Origin: Chloroflexota bacterium
GTDB lineage: Bacteria; Chloroflexota; Chloroflexia; JAMDCE01
Direction of reading: 5' to 3'
Length of the DNA stretch: 20,748 nucleotides
NCBI GenBank assembly: GCA_023489135.1
Contig: JAMDCE010000072.1
Location: 1 to 20,748, forward strand
The translations under genes were made by a program, and so were the position numbers. The stretch's first letter is position 1; each line of letters opens with the position of its first letter. The notes beneath the pieces were generated by a model. That model was not told the DNA's origin. It searched no databases and worked only from the letters and a program-made list of their open reading frames with translations. Below, in pieces: positions 1-7,971 of the stretch.

Positions 1-119
1 GTAGCCATTCCCATCCACCTGTCCATCGCCGTATCGGCGAGGCTAATGAGCTCCGGTCTATTGGAGCTGTCGTGAGGATATACCGCTACCCCGATGGACA
101 GGTGGATGGGAATGGCTAC
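1..119. repeat. Perfect 28-bp inverted repeat at the left edge (probable fold-back artefact)
   Basis: Positions 1-28 are the exact reverse complement of 92-119, with a 63-nt loop. Both arms lie in the GGDEF coding frame. Arm 92-119 encodes the expected beta strand before SIGVA. Arm 1-28 replaces the expected end of the domain immediately after ADTAM. The switch point has the microhomology CGATG. A smaller 6-bp stem, agctcc (49-54) with ggagct (63-68), lies in the loop and would bring the arms together. Confidence 0.85.
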
Positions 120-2120
120 CCTGCTATCCCGCGGTGTGTCCGCGGAGCGGGCCGCGGGGTCCGGCGTGACGCAATCACCACGGCGCGGAACGCGAAAATC
201 GAGATTCCTAATAGCGGTCAACAAGCGGTCCGCTACCAGTATGGCCTCGTCGCGATCTGTTTCGGGAAGCAGCGCGAGGAATTCGTCGCCCCCATAACGC
301 CCTATCTTGTCGGTGGATCTTAGAGTGTCCCGCAGGGTCTTGGATACCAGGCGCAGTAGATCATCGCCCTTGGTATGACCGTGCGCGTCATTGACCAGCT
401 TGAAGTCGTCGATGTCGATCATCATAATTGCTAGTGGATGTTCGCTTCGAATAGCACGCGCTATTTCTTCGTCAAGCCGATCCATTAGATGCCGATGGTT
501 GGGGAGCCCGGTCAGGGCATCAGTGCTAGCGGCCAGGTTGATCTCATCGAACATTTGCGCGTTGTTGATCGCGACGGCAGCATGAATGGCGAGCGTTTGA
601 ATGAGCAGGCGGTCAGCCTTAGCGAACGTGTGAGGTTGGTTGTAGGCTAAGTAGAGAATGCCCACCGGGCGATTCTGATTGACCAGCGGCACTCCAGCGT
701 AGGCCTGCGTGCTGTTGGTCATGGTCGAAGAGCGCTGCGCCCCGGCTTGAATTACGTCCTCGACGAAGCGAGCCTCTCCCTCTCTGAGAATGTCGCGGCT
801 CAAGGTCGAAGGGAGACGCGAGGTGGGAGTGAGATTCAGCTCAACTCCATTGTGTGCGTGGGCCCGAGTAGTAAAGAGATTGCCCTCACGGTCCAACGTC
901 GCGATGCTGGCGTGATCGGCGAAAGTTAGCCGGTGGACCTCGTTGAGAATTACCCCCAGGACGCCGCCAAGGTCGTGCATCGAGGTAATGGCGACGGCGG
1001 TTTCGTGGACCGCCCTCAGGTTTGCCACCGCCTCCTCCAGGTTGTGGGTCACTTCGCGCGCGGTGGTGACGTCCCTCAGGGTTGCCATCCGCCCGATGAG
1101 GTCAACGTCGGGGCCCCGGATTGGTTCGACAAGCAGCTCGTATACTTGGCGTGGTACACCCCGCACCACGATATCGTCGGACACCCGCTCTCCTGGGTGG
1201 TCCTGCCTGGTTGAAAGTCGAACGGAGAGTTGCTCCAGCAGTTCTTCCTTACCGCCGAGTTGAACGGATACGTCGTGGATGCTGCGGCCGACGAGCGCGG
1301 CCCGTGGCACTTGAACCAGCCGGCCGAAGGCGATATTGGCGTCGAGGATGCGGTGCTGCAAGTCAATTACCACCACGGCATCGCAGTTCTGTTCCATAGC
1401 CTGGGCCAGGGCGCTCTGGACCACGTTGAAGATCCAGTAGCGGTACAGGGCGATGGCGCACGTGATCACCGGGAGGGTGACAGTCAACGGTGTCAGGTCG
1501 ATAGAGGTGGTGATTGTCTTCGAGATCACCAGTATGTTGATCGCGACTGGAGGGATGACGGCGAACATGAACATGTATTTCAGCCGACGGAACCAGCCGG
1601 TCTGGGCAGGGGAGAACCGAAGATACAGGATAACGCCTACGACCAGGTAGGAATAGGTTACAACCGTGTGTGCCCAGAAGAGAGGGCCGTACGAAGTTTC
1701 CAGAGTGCCCGAGCCCCTGAAAGAGACCGCAGTAAAGAAGAGCCGGTGCCAGTCGTTGGTCACGACGCCGAGGAGGAACAAGACGCTCGGGGCAACCAGG
1801 ACTGCCAGGCGGCGGCAGGCCAGCCACCGCGCACGTCCCGTGGAGGCTAGGGAAAAAATCAGCCACGAAACACCAAAGAAACATATCGCCGCGAAGGCCA
1901 GGTGATGCCACCAATAGCTGGAGGCGAATTCCTCGGACAGATAGCTTCCCAGGTATCCTAACGACCAGACGGCCAGGACAAGCTCGACGCTGAGGAAAGC
2001 CAGCCCGATGTTGCGATCTACGGTTGGCTTTTGCAGCATGAACGCGGTTAGTGAAGCGAGGGCGAAAGCGACGACCAGGTTTATCAGAATCGAACCCGAC
2101 CAGATGTCCAGACCGAGCAT
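1..2120 (-). CDS. Diguanylate cyclase, 7TM-PAS-GAF-GGDEF, 3' end missing at the window edge
   Basis: This is a predicted inner-membrane enzyme making c-di-GMP from two GTP. The reading frame is open from ATG 2120 to the window edge. GGGAG at 2131-2135 lies 10 nt upstream of the ATG. The first ~230 residues hold seven hydrophobic segments, like the 7TM region of some histidine kinases. A PAS-like domain follows (from about residue 240, CDAVVVIDLQHRILDAN), then a GAF-like domain (about 365-515), then GGDEF. The active-site motif is an intact GGDEF at 610-614. An RxxD inhibitory site (RSTD) lies exactly five residues before it, so product inhibition is expected. The C-terminal part reads LSIGVAVYP and ADTAM, where the family usually continues YRAK. 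Here it changes to DRWMGMA, because positions 1-28 are the exact reverse complement of 92-119. The last ~9 codons are therefore probably not native. No neighbour suggests its signal. Confidence 0.88.
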   Translation of the reverse strand, partial: MLGLDIWSGSILINLVVAFALASLTAFMLQKPTVDRNIGLAFLSVELVLAVWSLGYLGSYLSEEFASSYWWHHLAFAAICFFGVSWLIFSLASTGRARWLACRRLAVLVAPSVLFLLGVVTNDWHRLFFTAVSFRGSGTLETSYGPLFWAHTVVTYSYLVVGVILYLRFSPAQTGWFRRLKYMFMFAVIPPVAINILVISKTITTSIDLTPLTVTLPVITCAIALYRYWIFNVVQSALAQAMEQNCDAVVVIDLQHRILDANIAFGRLVQVPRAALVGRSIHDVSVQLGGKEELLEQLSVRLSTRQDHPGERVSDDIVVRGVPRQVYELLVEPIRGPDVDLIGRMATLRDVTTAREVTHNLEEAVANLRAVHETAVAITSMHDLGGVLGVILNEVHRLTFADHASIATLDREGNLFTTRAHAHNGVELNLTPTSRLPSTLSRDILREGEARFVEDVIQAGAQRSSTMTNSTQAYAGVPLVNQNRPVGILYLAYNQPHTFAKADRLLIQTLAIHAAVAINNAQMFDEINLAASTDALTGLPNHRHLMDRLDEEIARAIRSEHPLAIMMIDIDDFKLVNDAHGHTKGDDLLRLVSKTLRDTLRSTDKIGRYGGDEFLALLPETDRDEAILVADRLLTAIRNLDFRVPRRGDCVTPDPAARSADTPRDSRVAIPIHLSIGVAVYPHDSSNRPELISLADTAMDRWMGMA

Positions 2121-2210
2121 GAACCATTCCCTCCCGAGGATAGGGTTCCTATGTCTTATTATCGGCGTGGGGTGGAAAAGGTTTATGGGGGATTAATCGC
2201 GTGCGGGTCG

Positions 2211-2228
2211 GCCGGTAACGTCACCGGC
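2211..2228. promoter_or_regulatory. Near-palindrome upstream of the small orphan gene
   Basis: GCCGGT (2211-2216) and ACCGGC (2223-2228) form a 6-bp inverted repeat around aacgtc. It lies about 60 nt before the ATG at 2291, in the 170-nt gap between the divergent cyclase and orphan genes. It could be an operator or a small hairpin. No protein in the window can be tied to it, and I see no clear promoter with it. Confidence 0.25.
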
Positions 2229-2290
2229 GATGGCACGCCATTTGCACTTGGGTGGTGCGGTTTATGCGCGAGATTATGGAGGTCGACGCT

Positions 2291-2650
2291 ATGGAAGAGT
2301 TTGAATTAACCCTCTTTGACTATAAAGATACCCTGCAGTGGGTCCGCCAGCTCGGGTGGAGCGACCAAGATTTGCGCCGAGTGCCGGTTCACGAGGAAGC
2401 TACCGCCAACGAGCCCTACCTTAATCTGGCCGACATGGGTGGTACTTCGCTCGGGGTAACCTCACGCGGCAGCGGAGGTGGAACCAGCGCGCACGTCAGG
2501 GCGATTAGAAACCTGTACGTCTATAAACGCGAGGTGCCGGACAATCTGTGGAATGTGCTCGCGGGCATAATGGAGAGGGGCGGCACCAGCGGATACGAGG
2601 ACGGCATCTTCGGAGAGCGGGGAGAGGCAAAGGACTTCCCCCCTCGCTAA
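2291..2650 (+). CDS. Small protein of unknown function (119 aa)
   Basis: I do not recognise this protein. The frame is open further upstream, but ATG 2291 has GGAGG at 2278-2282, 8 nt away, so it is the best start. The product is acidic and soluble, with no signal peptide or membrane segment. Its N-terminal third is compact and aromatic (FDYKDTLQWVRQLGWSDQDL). A glycine/serine/threonine-rich middle follows (GGTSLGVTSRGSGGGTS), and GGTS recurs near the C-terminus (MERGGTSGYEDG). There are no cysteines or histidine clusters that suggest metal binding. It stands alone, divergent from the cyclase and facing the truncated phosphatase. The good ribosome binding site and plausible codon use support a real gene, but the function is unknown. 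Confidence 0.6.
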   Translation: MEEFELTLFDYKDTLQWVRQLGWSDQDLRRVPVHEEATANEPYLNLADMGGTSLGVTSRGSGGGTSAHVRAIRNLYVYKREVPDNLWNVLAGIMERGGTSGYEDGIFGERGEAKDFPPR

Positions 2651-2663
2651 CTCTTGGGCTCCG

Positions 2664-2975
2664 CTACTGCCCTTGCAGCATTGCCGTCACCGTCTGCACG
2701 CTTATTTCGCGCAGCGAATTCACGACCAGGTCAGCCTCACGAAGTCGATCCGGGCTGTGGGTGTTGGATACGGCGAGGCATTTTATTCCAGCCCGCCTGG
2801 CGGCTTGGACGCCGGCGACGGCGTCTTCTATGACCAGGCAAGCGACAGGAGCGATGCCGAGCCGGTCGGAGGCGGTGCGGAAGATCTCGGGGTCCGGCTT
2901 CCCCTCCTTCACGTCCTCGGCGGTCACCACGACCTGGAAGAGGTGCCGGATTCCCAAGGTATTACGCCTGCGAGG
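2664..2975 (-). pseudogene. C-terminal remnant of a HAD-family phosphatase (beta-phosphoglucomutase-like)
   Basis: The last ~97 codons of a minus-strand frame match the C-terminal half of HAD subfamily IA phosphatases. LGIRHLFQVVVTAEDV leads to the motif III lysine in GKPDPEIF, and motif IV follows as VIEDAVAGVQAARRAG, whose acidic pair binds Mg2+. The usual N-terminal half is absent: no DxDG/T nucleophile motif, no cap domain and no motif II Ser/Thr. Full-length members are about 210-230 residues. The frame stays open to 3131, but its upstream codons do not look like HAD sequence and run into the transglutaminase gene on the other strand. The break falls roughly at 2957-2990. Without the nucleophile Asp it cannot act as a phosphatase, so it is read as a decayed gene. 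Confidence 0.75.
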
Positions 2976-3037
2976 TGAGGTGTCAGGGGTTGTGCCCGGA
3001 AAGGAAAGAGCCGTGCTGCGTGGGCAGGAGAAGCAGG

Positions 3038-3066
3038 TTGCAAGGTCGGATGAAGTGTGGTAAATA
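3038..3066 (+). promoter_or_regulatory. Possible promoter of the transglutaminase-like gene
   Basis: TTGCAA (3038-3043), a 17-nt spacer and TAAATA (3061-3066) resemble a sigma-70 promoter about 50 nt before the TTG start at 3115. The -35 matches 4 of 6 bases and the -10 is poor. Position is the main support. Confidence 0.3.
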
Positions 3067-3114
3067 GTGCAAAGATTTGTCAGTGTTTGACGGATAGGTG
3101 CGGAGGGCGCTGCA

Positions 3115-3777
3115 TTGAGGCAACTTATCAACGACGACGTGAATTTGATGGCTACGAAGTATCTGAATTACGAGCATCCCTTGGTGCGCGAATGTGTACG
3201 AGGTGCTATCGCCGGTCTTTCGGGCGAGGTGGAAAAGGCCGAGGCGATCTTCTATTTCGTCCGCGACCGGATTGAGTATAATTTTGCTCCGGACGTGTTC
3301 TCGTGGGAAGATTTGAGGGCATCCCACACAATGGAGATAGGCAACGGCTTCTGCGTGCAGAAGGCCGTGCTGTTCGCGGCGATGTTGCGGGCCGCGGGCA
3401 TTCCCTCGAAGGTGGGCTTTCAGGATATCAGGTCTCTCGTCGTGCCTCAGAAGTACGTGGACTTGCTGGGCGACAGCATCGGCTACCACGGTCTCAACGC
3501 CGTGTATCTCCGAGGCCGGTGGATACGATTGGATGCCACTCTCGATAAGGTGCTCGTCGAGCAGAGACGCTACCGATTGGTCGACTTCAGCTCAACCCAC
3601 GATTGTTTGCTGCCGTCGACCGACGCCGACGGTCGCCCTCATTTCGTGATCGTCAAAGACTACGGCAGTTACTCTGACGTGCCGGACGCGATTGCCGAGT
3701 GGCAGTTGGTCGAGTTCAAGAGGCTGGACGACGTGGGATGGAAATCGCTGGTGAGGAAAGAAGACGCTTCGATGTGA
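3115..3777 (+). CDS. Transglutaminase-like cysteine protease-fold protein
   Basis: This 220-residue protein has the transglutaminase-like core with Cys-His-Asp catalytic residues. Cys80 lies in GNGFCVQKAVLFAAMLRAAGIPSKVGF, His125 in IGYHGLNAVYL, and Asp140 in RWIRLDATLDK. Bacterial members usually act as peptidases or amidases rather than cross-linkers, and the substrate cannot be told here. There is no signal peptide or membrane segment, so a cytoplasmic role is likely. The start chosen is TTG 3115, 8 nt after GGAGG (3102-3106). An in-frame ATG at 3148 lacks a comparable site. The gene converges with the oxidoreductase (26-nt gap), and its upstream flank abuts the truncated HAD gene, which suggests a rearrangement next to it. 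The family call is firm and the biological role is unknown. Confidence 0.85.
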   Translation: MRQLINDDVNLMATKYLNYEHPLVRECVRGAIAGLSGEVEKAEAIFYFVRDRIEYNFAPDVFSWEDLRASHTMEIGNGFCVQKAVLFAAMLRAAGIPSKVGFQDIRSLVVPQKYVDLLGDSIGYHGLNAVYLRGRWIRLDATLDKVLVEQRRYRLVDFSSTHDCLLPSTDADGRPHFVIVKDYGSYSDVPDAIAEWQLVEFKRLDDVGWKSLVRKEDASM

Positions 3778-3803
3778 CTATAGACGTTTTGAGTATCGTT
3801 ACG

Positions 3804-5918
3804 CTAACTCTTCGGCACCGGACTGGCGCGGAGGGCCTTCACTTGCTCGACCACCCCGGCCAAAGCAGCCTCGATTTCCTTCGCGTCATCGCCTAGTAGA
3901 ATCATCTGCATTCGCTCGGGTTCCAGTCCCACGGATTTGATGATTCCCTGGGCTTGCTTGACCGCTGCCTGGCTGTACTTGGTCCCCTCGACAAAGTGGC
4001 ATCTCTCGTCGGCGCAGCCGGCGACGAACACCCCGTCTGCCCCCAGCTCAATGGCTTTCAGCAGATGGGTGACGGCGATGCGACCGGTGCATGGTAGCTC
4101 GATGGCGCGCACTCCATCGGGATAGTTGAGCTGACCGACGGTGCCGTCCTGTATCAAGCTACCGACGTGGTAGCGGCAGACGAAGCCCACCAGGACGGTC
4201 CCGCTGGCCGGCCGCTGTTCGGGTGAGAGGGCAGCCTCCACTCGCGCCGTGATCTCTTCAGGCGAGAAATGCCGCAGGGTTATGATCCCGCGCGGGCAGC
4301 GACTGGCGCAGAGGCCGCAGGATTGACACTGATCCAGGCGTATTTCCACCCCTCGACCACGGGCCACCGGCACGCCAAAGGGGCAGATGCGCAAGCAGGT
4401 GAGGCAATCGGGGCAAACCTGAACGGTGCGCTGCGCGCCGACGGCGCAGAGCAGGCACCGCTGAGCCTCTTTGATCGCCTGCGCAGCACCGTAGCCGAGC
4501 TCAACCTGGTCGAAGCTCTTCATTCTCTCTTCCGCGGAGACGGTCGGCATGGCTACCCGGTTTTCTTGGCGAATCTTGGAGATGGTCTCCTCTTCGAGCG
4601 ATGAGGCGGCCTTTAGCGAGTCGGGCTCGAGAGCCATTACAACGCCTTTCGAGAGGTAGGCGCTAACCGCCTTGGCGGCGCGCCTGCCGCTGGCCATGGC
4701 GTCGACCGCTGCCCCCGGGCCGGTCATTACCTCGCCGCTGGCGAACACGCCCGCTACGCTGGTGCCCATCGTGTTGCGGTCTACTATCAGCTGTCCCCTT
4801 GGGTTCAGCTCGACGCCGAGGTCCCTGACGAAATCGATTTCCGATCCCTGCCCGATGGAGAATATCACGATGTCCCCGGCGACGGTCTTCAGCTTAGTAT
4901 CATCATAGGTGGGACTGAACCGTCCCTGGGCATCGAAGACCGAGGTACAGGCTCGAACCTCGAGACCGGTTATCTTCCCGTTCTCCACCGAGACGCGATT
5001 GGGCCCCCACGAGGGATTGATTTCGATCCCCTCTTCGAGGGCCTCTTCGATCTCCCAAGGCCAGGCAGGCATCTCGTGTCTGGCTTCCAGACAGGCCATT
5101 CGGACCTTCTTGGCGCCCAGACGGAGGGCGCTGCGCGCCACGTCGAAGGCGACGTTGCCCCCACCGACGACCACCACTTCCCTGCCGGGCACGATGGTTG
5201 GCCTATCGGTGGCCGAATCGGCAAGGAAAGGCAATGCCAGCAGAACGTCGGTATGGTCTGCGCCCGGGATAGGCAGCCCGCGACTGATTGAGAGTCCCAC
5301 GCTAACCAGTATGGCTCCGTACCCCTGCTCCTTGAGGTCCGAGAGCTTGACGTCTTTTCCGACCTCGACTCCCGTGCGGAATTCGACGCCCAGCGAGCTG
5401 AACCTCTCCAAGTCTTTGTCCAGCTCCTCTCGCGGAAGGCGGTAGATCGGTATGCCGTAGCGGAAGGCGCCTCCTAGTTCCTGCTGCTTTTCGAAGACGG
5501 TGACGTGGTATCCCATCTGAGCGAGCTCGTAGGCGGCAGTGAGGCCGGATGGTCCCGAGCCGATTATGGCCACCTTCTGGTCCAGCTTCTGGACAGGAGG
5601 AGACGGGGCGCGATCTATCCCGTATTCGACGGCAACTCGTTTGAGAGCGCAGACGGAGATGGCTTGGTCAACCTGAGCGCGTCGGCACTTGGTTTCACAG
5701 GGGTGGGCGCAAATCCTACCTAGGCTCCTGGCCAGCGGATTTGTCTCTCGTACCAAAGCCAGGGCCTCGGAGAACTTGCCCTGCGCAATGAGGCTCACGT
5801 AACCCTGGACATCCGTGTGAAGTGGACAGGCGACGATGCATGGAGAAAACGTACTGGAAGACTGATCGCTGCCTGCCTTGCTCAGACCAGCGTCTACTGT
5901 CGCGGATTTGCTTGCCAT
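3804..5918 (-). CDS. FAD/NAD(P)-dependent Fe-S oxidoreductase fused to an MvhD/FrhD-like domain
   Basis: This is a 704-residue flavin/iron-sulphur electron-transfer protein. The N-terminus is GltD-like, with cysteines 27, 31, 70, 74 and 78. The FAD Rossmann motif is IIGSGPSGLTAA (about 118-129) and the NAD(P)H motif is VVVVGGGNVAFDVA (about 248-261). Two ferredoxin-type 4Fe-4S sites follow: Cys502/505/508/512 and Cys531/534/537/541. Residues ~575-695 resemble the small subunit MvhD/FrhD that links hydrogenase or formate dehydrogenase to heterodisulfide reductase (LPCTGR, then VAGCADERCHF). Cysteines 581, 610, 635 and 640 are present, but the usual CxxC at its start is CRYH. The start is ATG 5918 behind a purine-rich GAGGGAA. 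It lies 80 nt after the glycosyltransferase and may be read from the same transcript. A role in moving electrons between NAD(P)H and ferredoxin or a partner complex is inferred. No Hdr, hydrogenase or dehydrogenase subunit is nearby. Confidence 0.88.
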   Translation of the reverse strand: MASKSATVDAGLSKAGSDQSSSTFSPCIVACPLHTDVQGYVSLIAQGKFSEALALVRETNPLARSLGRICAHPCETKCRRAQVDQAISVCALKRVAVEYGIDRAPSPPVQKLDQKVAIIGSGPSGLTAAYELAQMGYHVTVFEKQQELGGAFRYGIPIYRLPREELDKDLERFSSLGVEFRTGVEVGKDVKLSDLKEQGYGAILVSVGLSISRGLPIPGADHTDVLLALPFLADSATDRPTIVPGREVVVVGGGNVAFDVARSALRLGAKKVRMACLEARHEMPAWPWEIEEALEEGIEINPSWGPNRVSVENGKITGLEVRACTSVFDAQGRFSPTYDDTKLKTVAGDIVIFSIGQGSEIDFVRDLGVELNPRGQLIVDRNTMGTSVAGVFASGEVMTGPGAAVDAMASGRRAAKAVSAYLSKGVVMALEPDSLKAASSLEEETISKIRQENRVAMPTVSAEERMKSFDQVELGYGAAQAIKEAQRCLLCAVGAQRTVQVCPDCLTCLRICPFGVPVARGRGVEIRLDQCQSCGLCASRCPRGIITLRHFSPEEITARVEAALSPEQRPASGTVLVGFVCRYHVGSLIQDGTVGQLNYPDGVRAIELPCTGRIAVTHLLKAIELGADGVFVAGCADERCHFVEGTKYSQAAVKQAQGIIKSVGLEPERMQMILLGDDAKEIEAALAGVVEQVKALRASPVPKS

Positions 5919-5998
5919 TTGCCATTCCCTCGTAAGTGTTCTTCAGTTTGTCCCGGCGCGATTATTCTAGCACATTCCAAAGCGGACGGGCAACTGCA

Positions 5999-7336
5999 CT
6001 ACCTGAGGGACTTGATCCTGATCGTCAGATCGTTCAGTCCTGCGCGGGTCTCTTGCCAGGGATCGGTGACTCGCCACTGGGCCTCATCGGTCAGCACGTT
6101 CAGGAACCCGCCGAACCTGAACCAGAACAGGGCAAAGCGATAGGCCGGCAAGAAGACCCAGAGATACCATTTCTCCCTAACTCGCCGCTTGACGTCTCGA
6201 TCTCCCAGCATGTAGCAGGTGAGTATAGAGAAGGACTCTATGACGGCGTAGAAGGCGTACATGCCGATAGTGGCATTGGCTACTAAGGGAAGGGGATAGC
6301 CGAAGAAGTAGAGCAAAGGCAGGAGAAAGGTCCATACCAGCCTGGGGAATGCCAGCGTGTGATCGATAATCAAGGTTCTGGTGATGGATAGCCCGTTGAT
6401 GCGTAAGAGGTCCCTGGTGCTGAGCCGGGGCTGCAGCGCCGCGACTTCCAGTTGCCCTCGCTGCCACCGGACTCGTTGAGCATACAATCGAGAAATGGAG
6501 AGGGTGGGCTCGACGAAGGCAACCGCGTCGGCCACACACCCGATTCTCATGTCTTCCGAAGGAAGGCTGCGGCGCACGTCGAGGGTCATTTTGGTGTCCT
6601 CGGAAACAGTCTGCTGGTCGTAGAGGAAGGTTTGCAGCAGAACCTCGCGCCTGAAAGCGGAAAAAGCCCCGGCCAGGGTGAAAAGGCTATTGGTGGCCGA
6701 CTGATACTGACGGCCGATTTGGAAGGCCTCGATGTACTCCATCGCTTCGCAGTCGGCCCAGATAGCCTTCCAGGGCGGTAGGGGCACGGCGTGCCGCGCC
6801 TCTACTTGAATTGCGCCCGTGGCGGCAGCCAGGTCGGGCTGGGCCTCAAAAGCTTTGGCCATATTCAAGATGGCGTTGGGATGCAGGACCGTGTCACAGT
6901 CCACGTTCATAATGATGGTTCCGTGCGCTAGATGAATCCCGGTGTTCAGGGCCCAAACCTTGCCCTTCTTGGTCGTGTCCACCCAGGCCATGGTGCCCCC
7001 GAACGGCTCGCCTTGTTCCGCGCCGAAGACGCTGAAACTCTCGTCGGTGCTCTGGTTGTTCACGACGATGACCTGCAGGCATTCTTGAGGATAGGACTGA
7101 TCTCTGATGGATCGCAGGCACGCCCCGAGACTGCGCTGTCCATTGTAGACGGGTACGATGATGGTAACGATGGGAGGGAAGAAGTAGTCGGAAGTAAACC
7201 GCTTGTTCTTGTTGGCATTGCGTACGCCACGCCAGGCGCCGATCAGATAGGCGAGTGACGTTGCGCCATCGACCAGTATGGGCACCAGGAGCCAGATGCC
7301 CCAGAAGACCACGAAAGTTAGAAGAGAGTTGGTCAT
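5999..7336 (-). CDS. Family 2 membrane glycosyltransferase, XrtG-associated type
   Basis: This is a processive-type GT2 enzyme of 445 residues. One N-terminal membrane segment (about 5-35) precedes a GT-A domain starting VTIIVPVYNGQRSL. The catalytic signatures are DCD at 146-148 (nucleotide-sugar/metal site), SED at 245-247 (catalytic acid region) and QRVRW at 287-291. Several membrane segments follow (about 310-410), and the C-terminal tail is basic. It probably transfers sugar from a nucleotide donor at the cytoplasmic face to a lipid or exported chain. The ATG overlaps the xrtG stop as ATGA, so the two are translationally coupled. This pairing matches the known association of an exosortase G with a dedicated GT2 (TIGR03110 with TIGR03111, recalled from family descriptions). 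The acceptor is unknown. Confidence 0.9.
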   Translation of the reverse strand: MTNSLLTFVVFWGIWLLVPILVDGATSLAYLIGAWRGVRNANKNKRFTSDYFFPPIVTIIVPVYNGQRSLGACLRSIRDQSYPQECLQVIVVNNQSTDESFSVFGAEQGEPFGGTMAWVDTTKKGKVWALNTGIHLAHGTIIMNVDCDTVLHPNAILNMAKAFEAQPDLAAATGAIQVEARHAVPLPPWKAIWADCEAMEYIEAFQIGRQYQSATNSLFTLAGAFSAFRREVLLQTFLYDQQTVSEDTKMTLDVRRSLPSEDMRIGCVADAVAFVEPTLSISRLYAQRVRWQRGQLEVAALQPRLSTRDLLRINGLSITRTLIIDHTLAFPRLVWTFLLPLLYFFGYPLPLVANATIGMYAFYAVIESFSILTCYMLGDRDVKRRVREKWYLWVFLPAYRFALFWFRFGGFLNVLTDEAQWRVTDPWQETRAGLNDLTIRIKSLR

Positions 7337-7971
7337 CCCGCGGCTCCTCGTCTAAGGTTTTCTCGAATTGTGCGTATCGTTTGTTGGGTAAATATGTACC
7401 AGTAGACGAAAATGACGATCCCGAAGAAAAGCCCCCGGGCTATGATGGTGTGGGTCATAAACAGAGTGTCCTTGCCACCCCAATGCAAGATCGCCACGAT
7501 CGTGAGAATCCGAATGATGTTGGCAAGGTAGGTCGCGGCCAGCCCGATCATGACCAAAACAGCCTTCTTTCCGATGGGCCACCCGGGGTAGAAGGCAAGT
7601 AGTCCGACGAGCGCGGCCGTTTCGAGTAGCCCGGAACACTCGATGTCTATGTGAACTACCGTCCATCCTATTTGCTGGGAAATGACAAGAACCAGGAGAG
7701 CGCCGGGTACCCCTTCAAACAGCTCAGTAGGCACGCCGATGGCATTGGCGATGTAGTAAACATTCAAGCCGGTGTAAGTCTTAAGCCACAACTCCAAGGG
7801 GATGATCGAACGTCCGAGGTAGATGATTACGGCCGCGAGTCCCACCACACCCAGGATGTAGAAGGGCAGCCACACCCGATAGACGCGAAAGAACGTCAAT
7901 ACGGCGATCCAGATGCCGATGGCCGGGACGGATATCAGGAGGTCCGCCACTCGAACCTTCCTCTCTTCCAC
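7333..7971 (-). CDS. xrtG: Exosortase family protein XrtG
   Basis: This is a multi-spanning membrane protein of 212 residues with the exosortase/archaeosortase catalytic triad: Cys112 in DIECSGL, Arg154 in NIIRI and His174 in THTIIARGLFF. All three sit at the ends of hydrophobic segments, as expected. Exosortases are predicted to cleave and transfer proteins with a short motif plus a membrane segment plus a basic tail at the C-terminus. The XrtG subtype is suggested by the adjacent GT2 and PTPS-like genes as well as by sequence. The start used is GTG 7971. An alternative GTG at 7950, behind AGAGGAAGG, is also reasonable and would shorten the protein by 7 residues. The gene overlaps the end of the candidate substrate gene by 37 nt and the glycosyltransferase start by 4 nt. 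Confidence 0.9.
   Translation of the reverse strand: MEERKVRVADLLISVPAIGIWIAVLTFFRVYRVWLPFYILGVVGLAAVIIYLGRSIIPLELWLKTYTGLNVYYIANAIGVPTELFEGVPGALLVLVISQQIGWTVVHIDIECSGLLETAALVGLLAFYPGWPIGKKAVLVMIGLAATYLANIIRILTIVAILHWGGKDTLFMTHTIIARGLFFGIVIFVYWYIFTQQTIRTIRENLRRGAAG

Noticed and set aside
1230..1850. 206-codon plus-strand reading frame
   Set aside because: It is antisense to the cyclase gene, where the minus-strand frame holds conserved PAS and 7TM sequence, and the product is low-complexity and charged.
1363..2127. Long minus-strand reading frame (254 codons) starting at ATG 2127
   Set aside because: It is a shadow of the cyclase. The frame from ATG 2120 has the 7TM, PAS, GAF and GGDEF domains; this one gives an Arg/Pro/Gly-rich sequence with no domain.
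3780..3803. Bidirectional terminator between the convergent transglutaminase-like and oxidoreductase genes
   Set aside because: No stem-loop followed by a T-run was found in the 26-nt gap on either strand.
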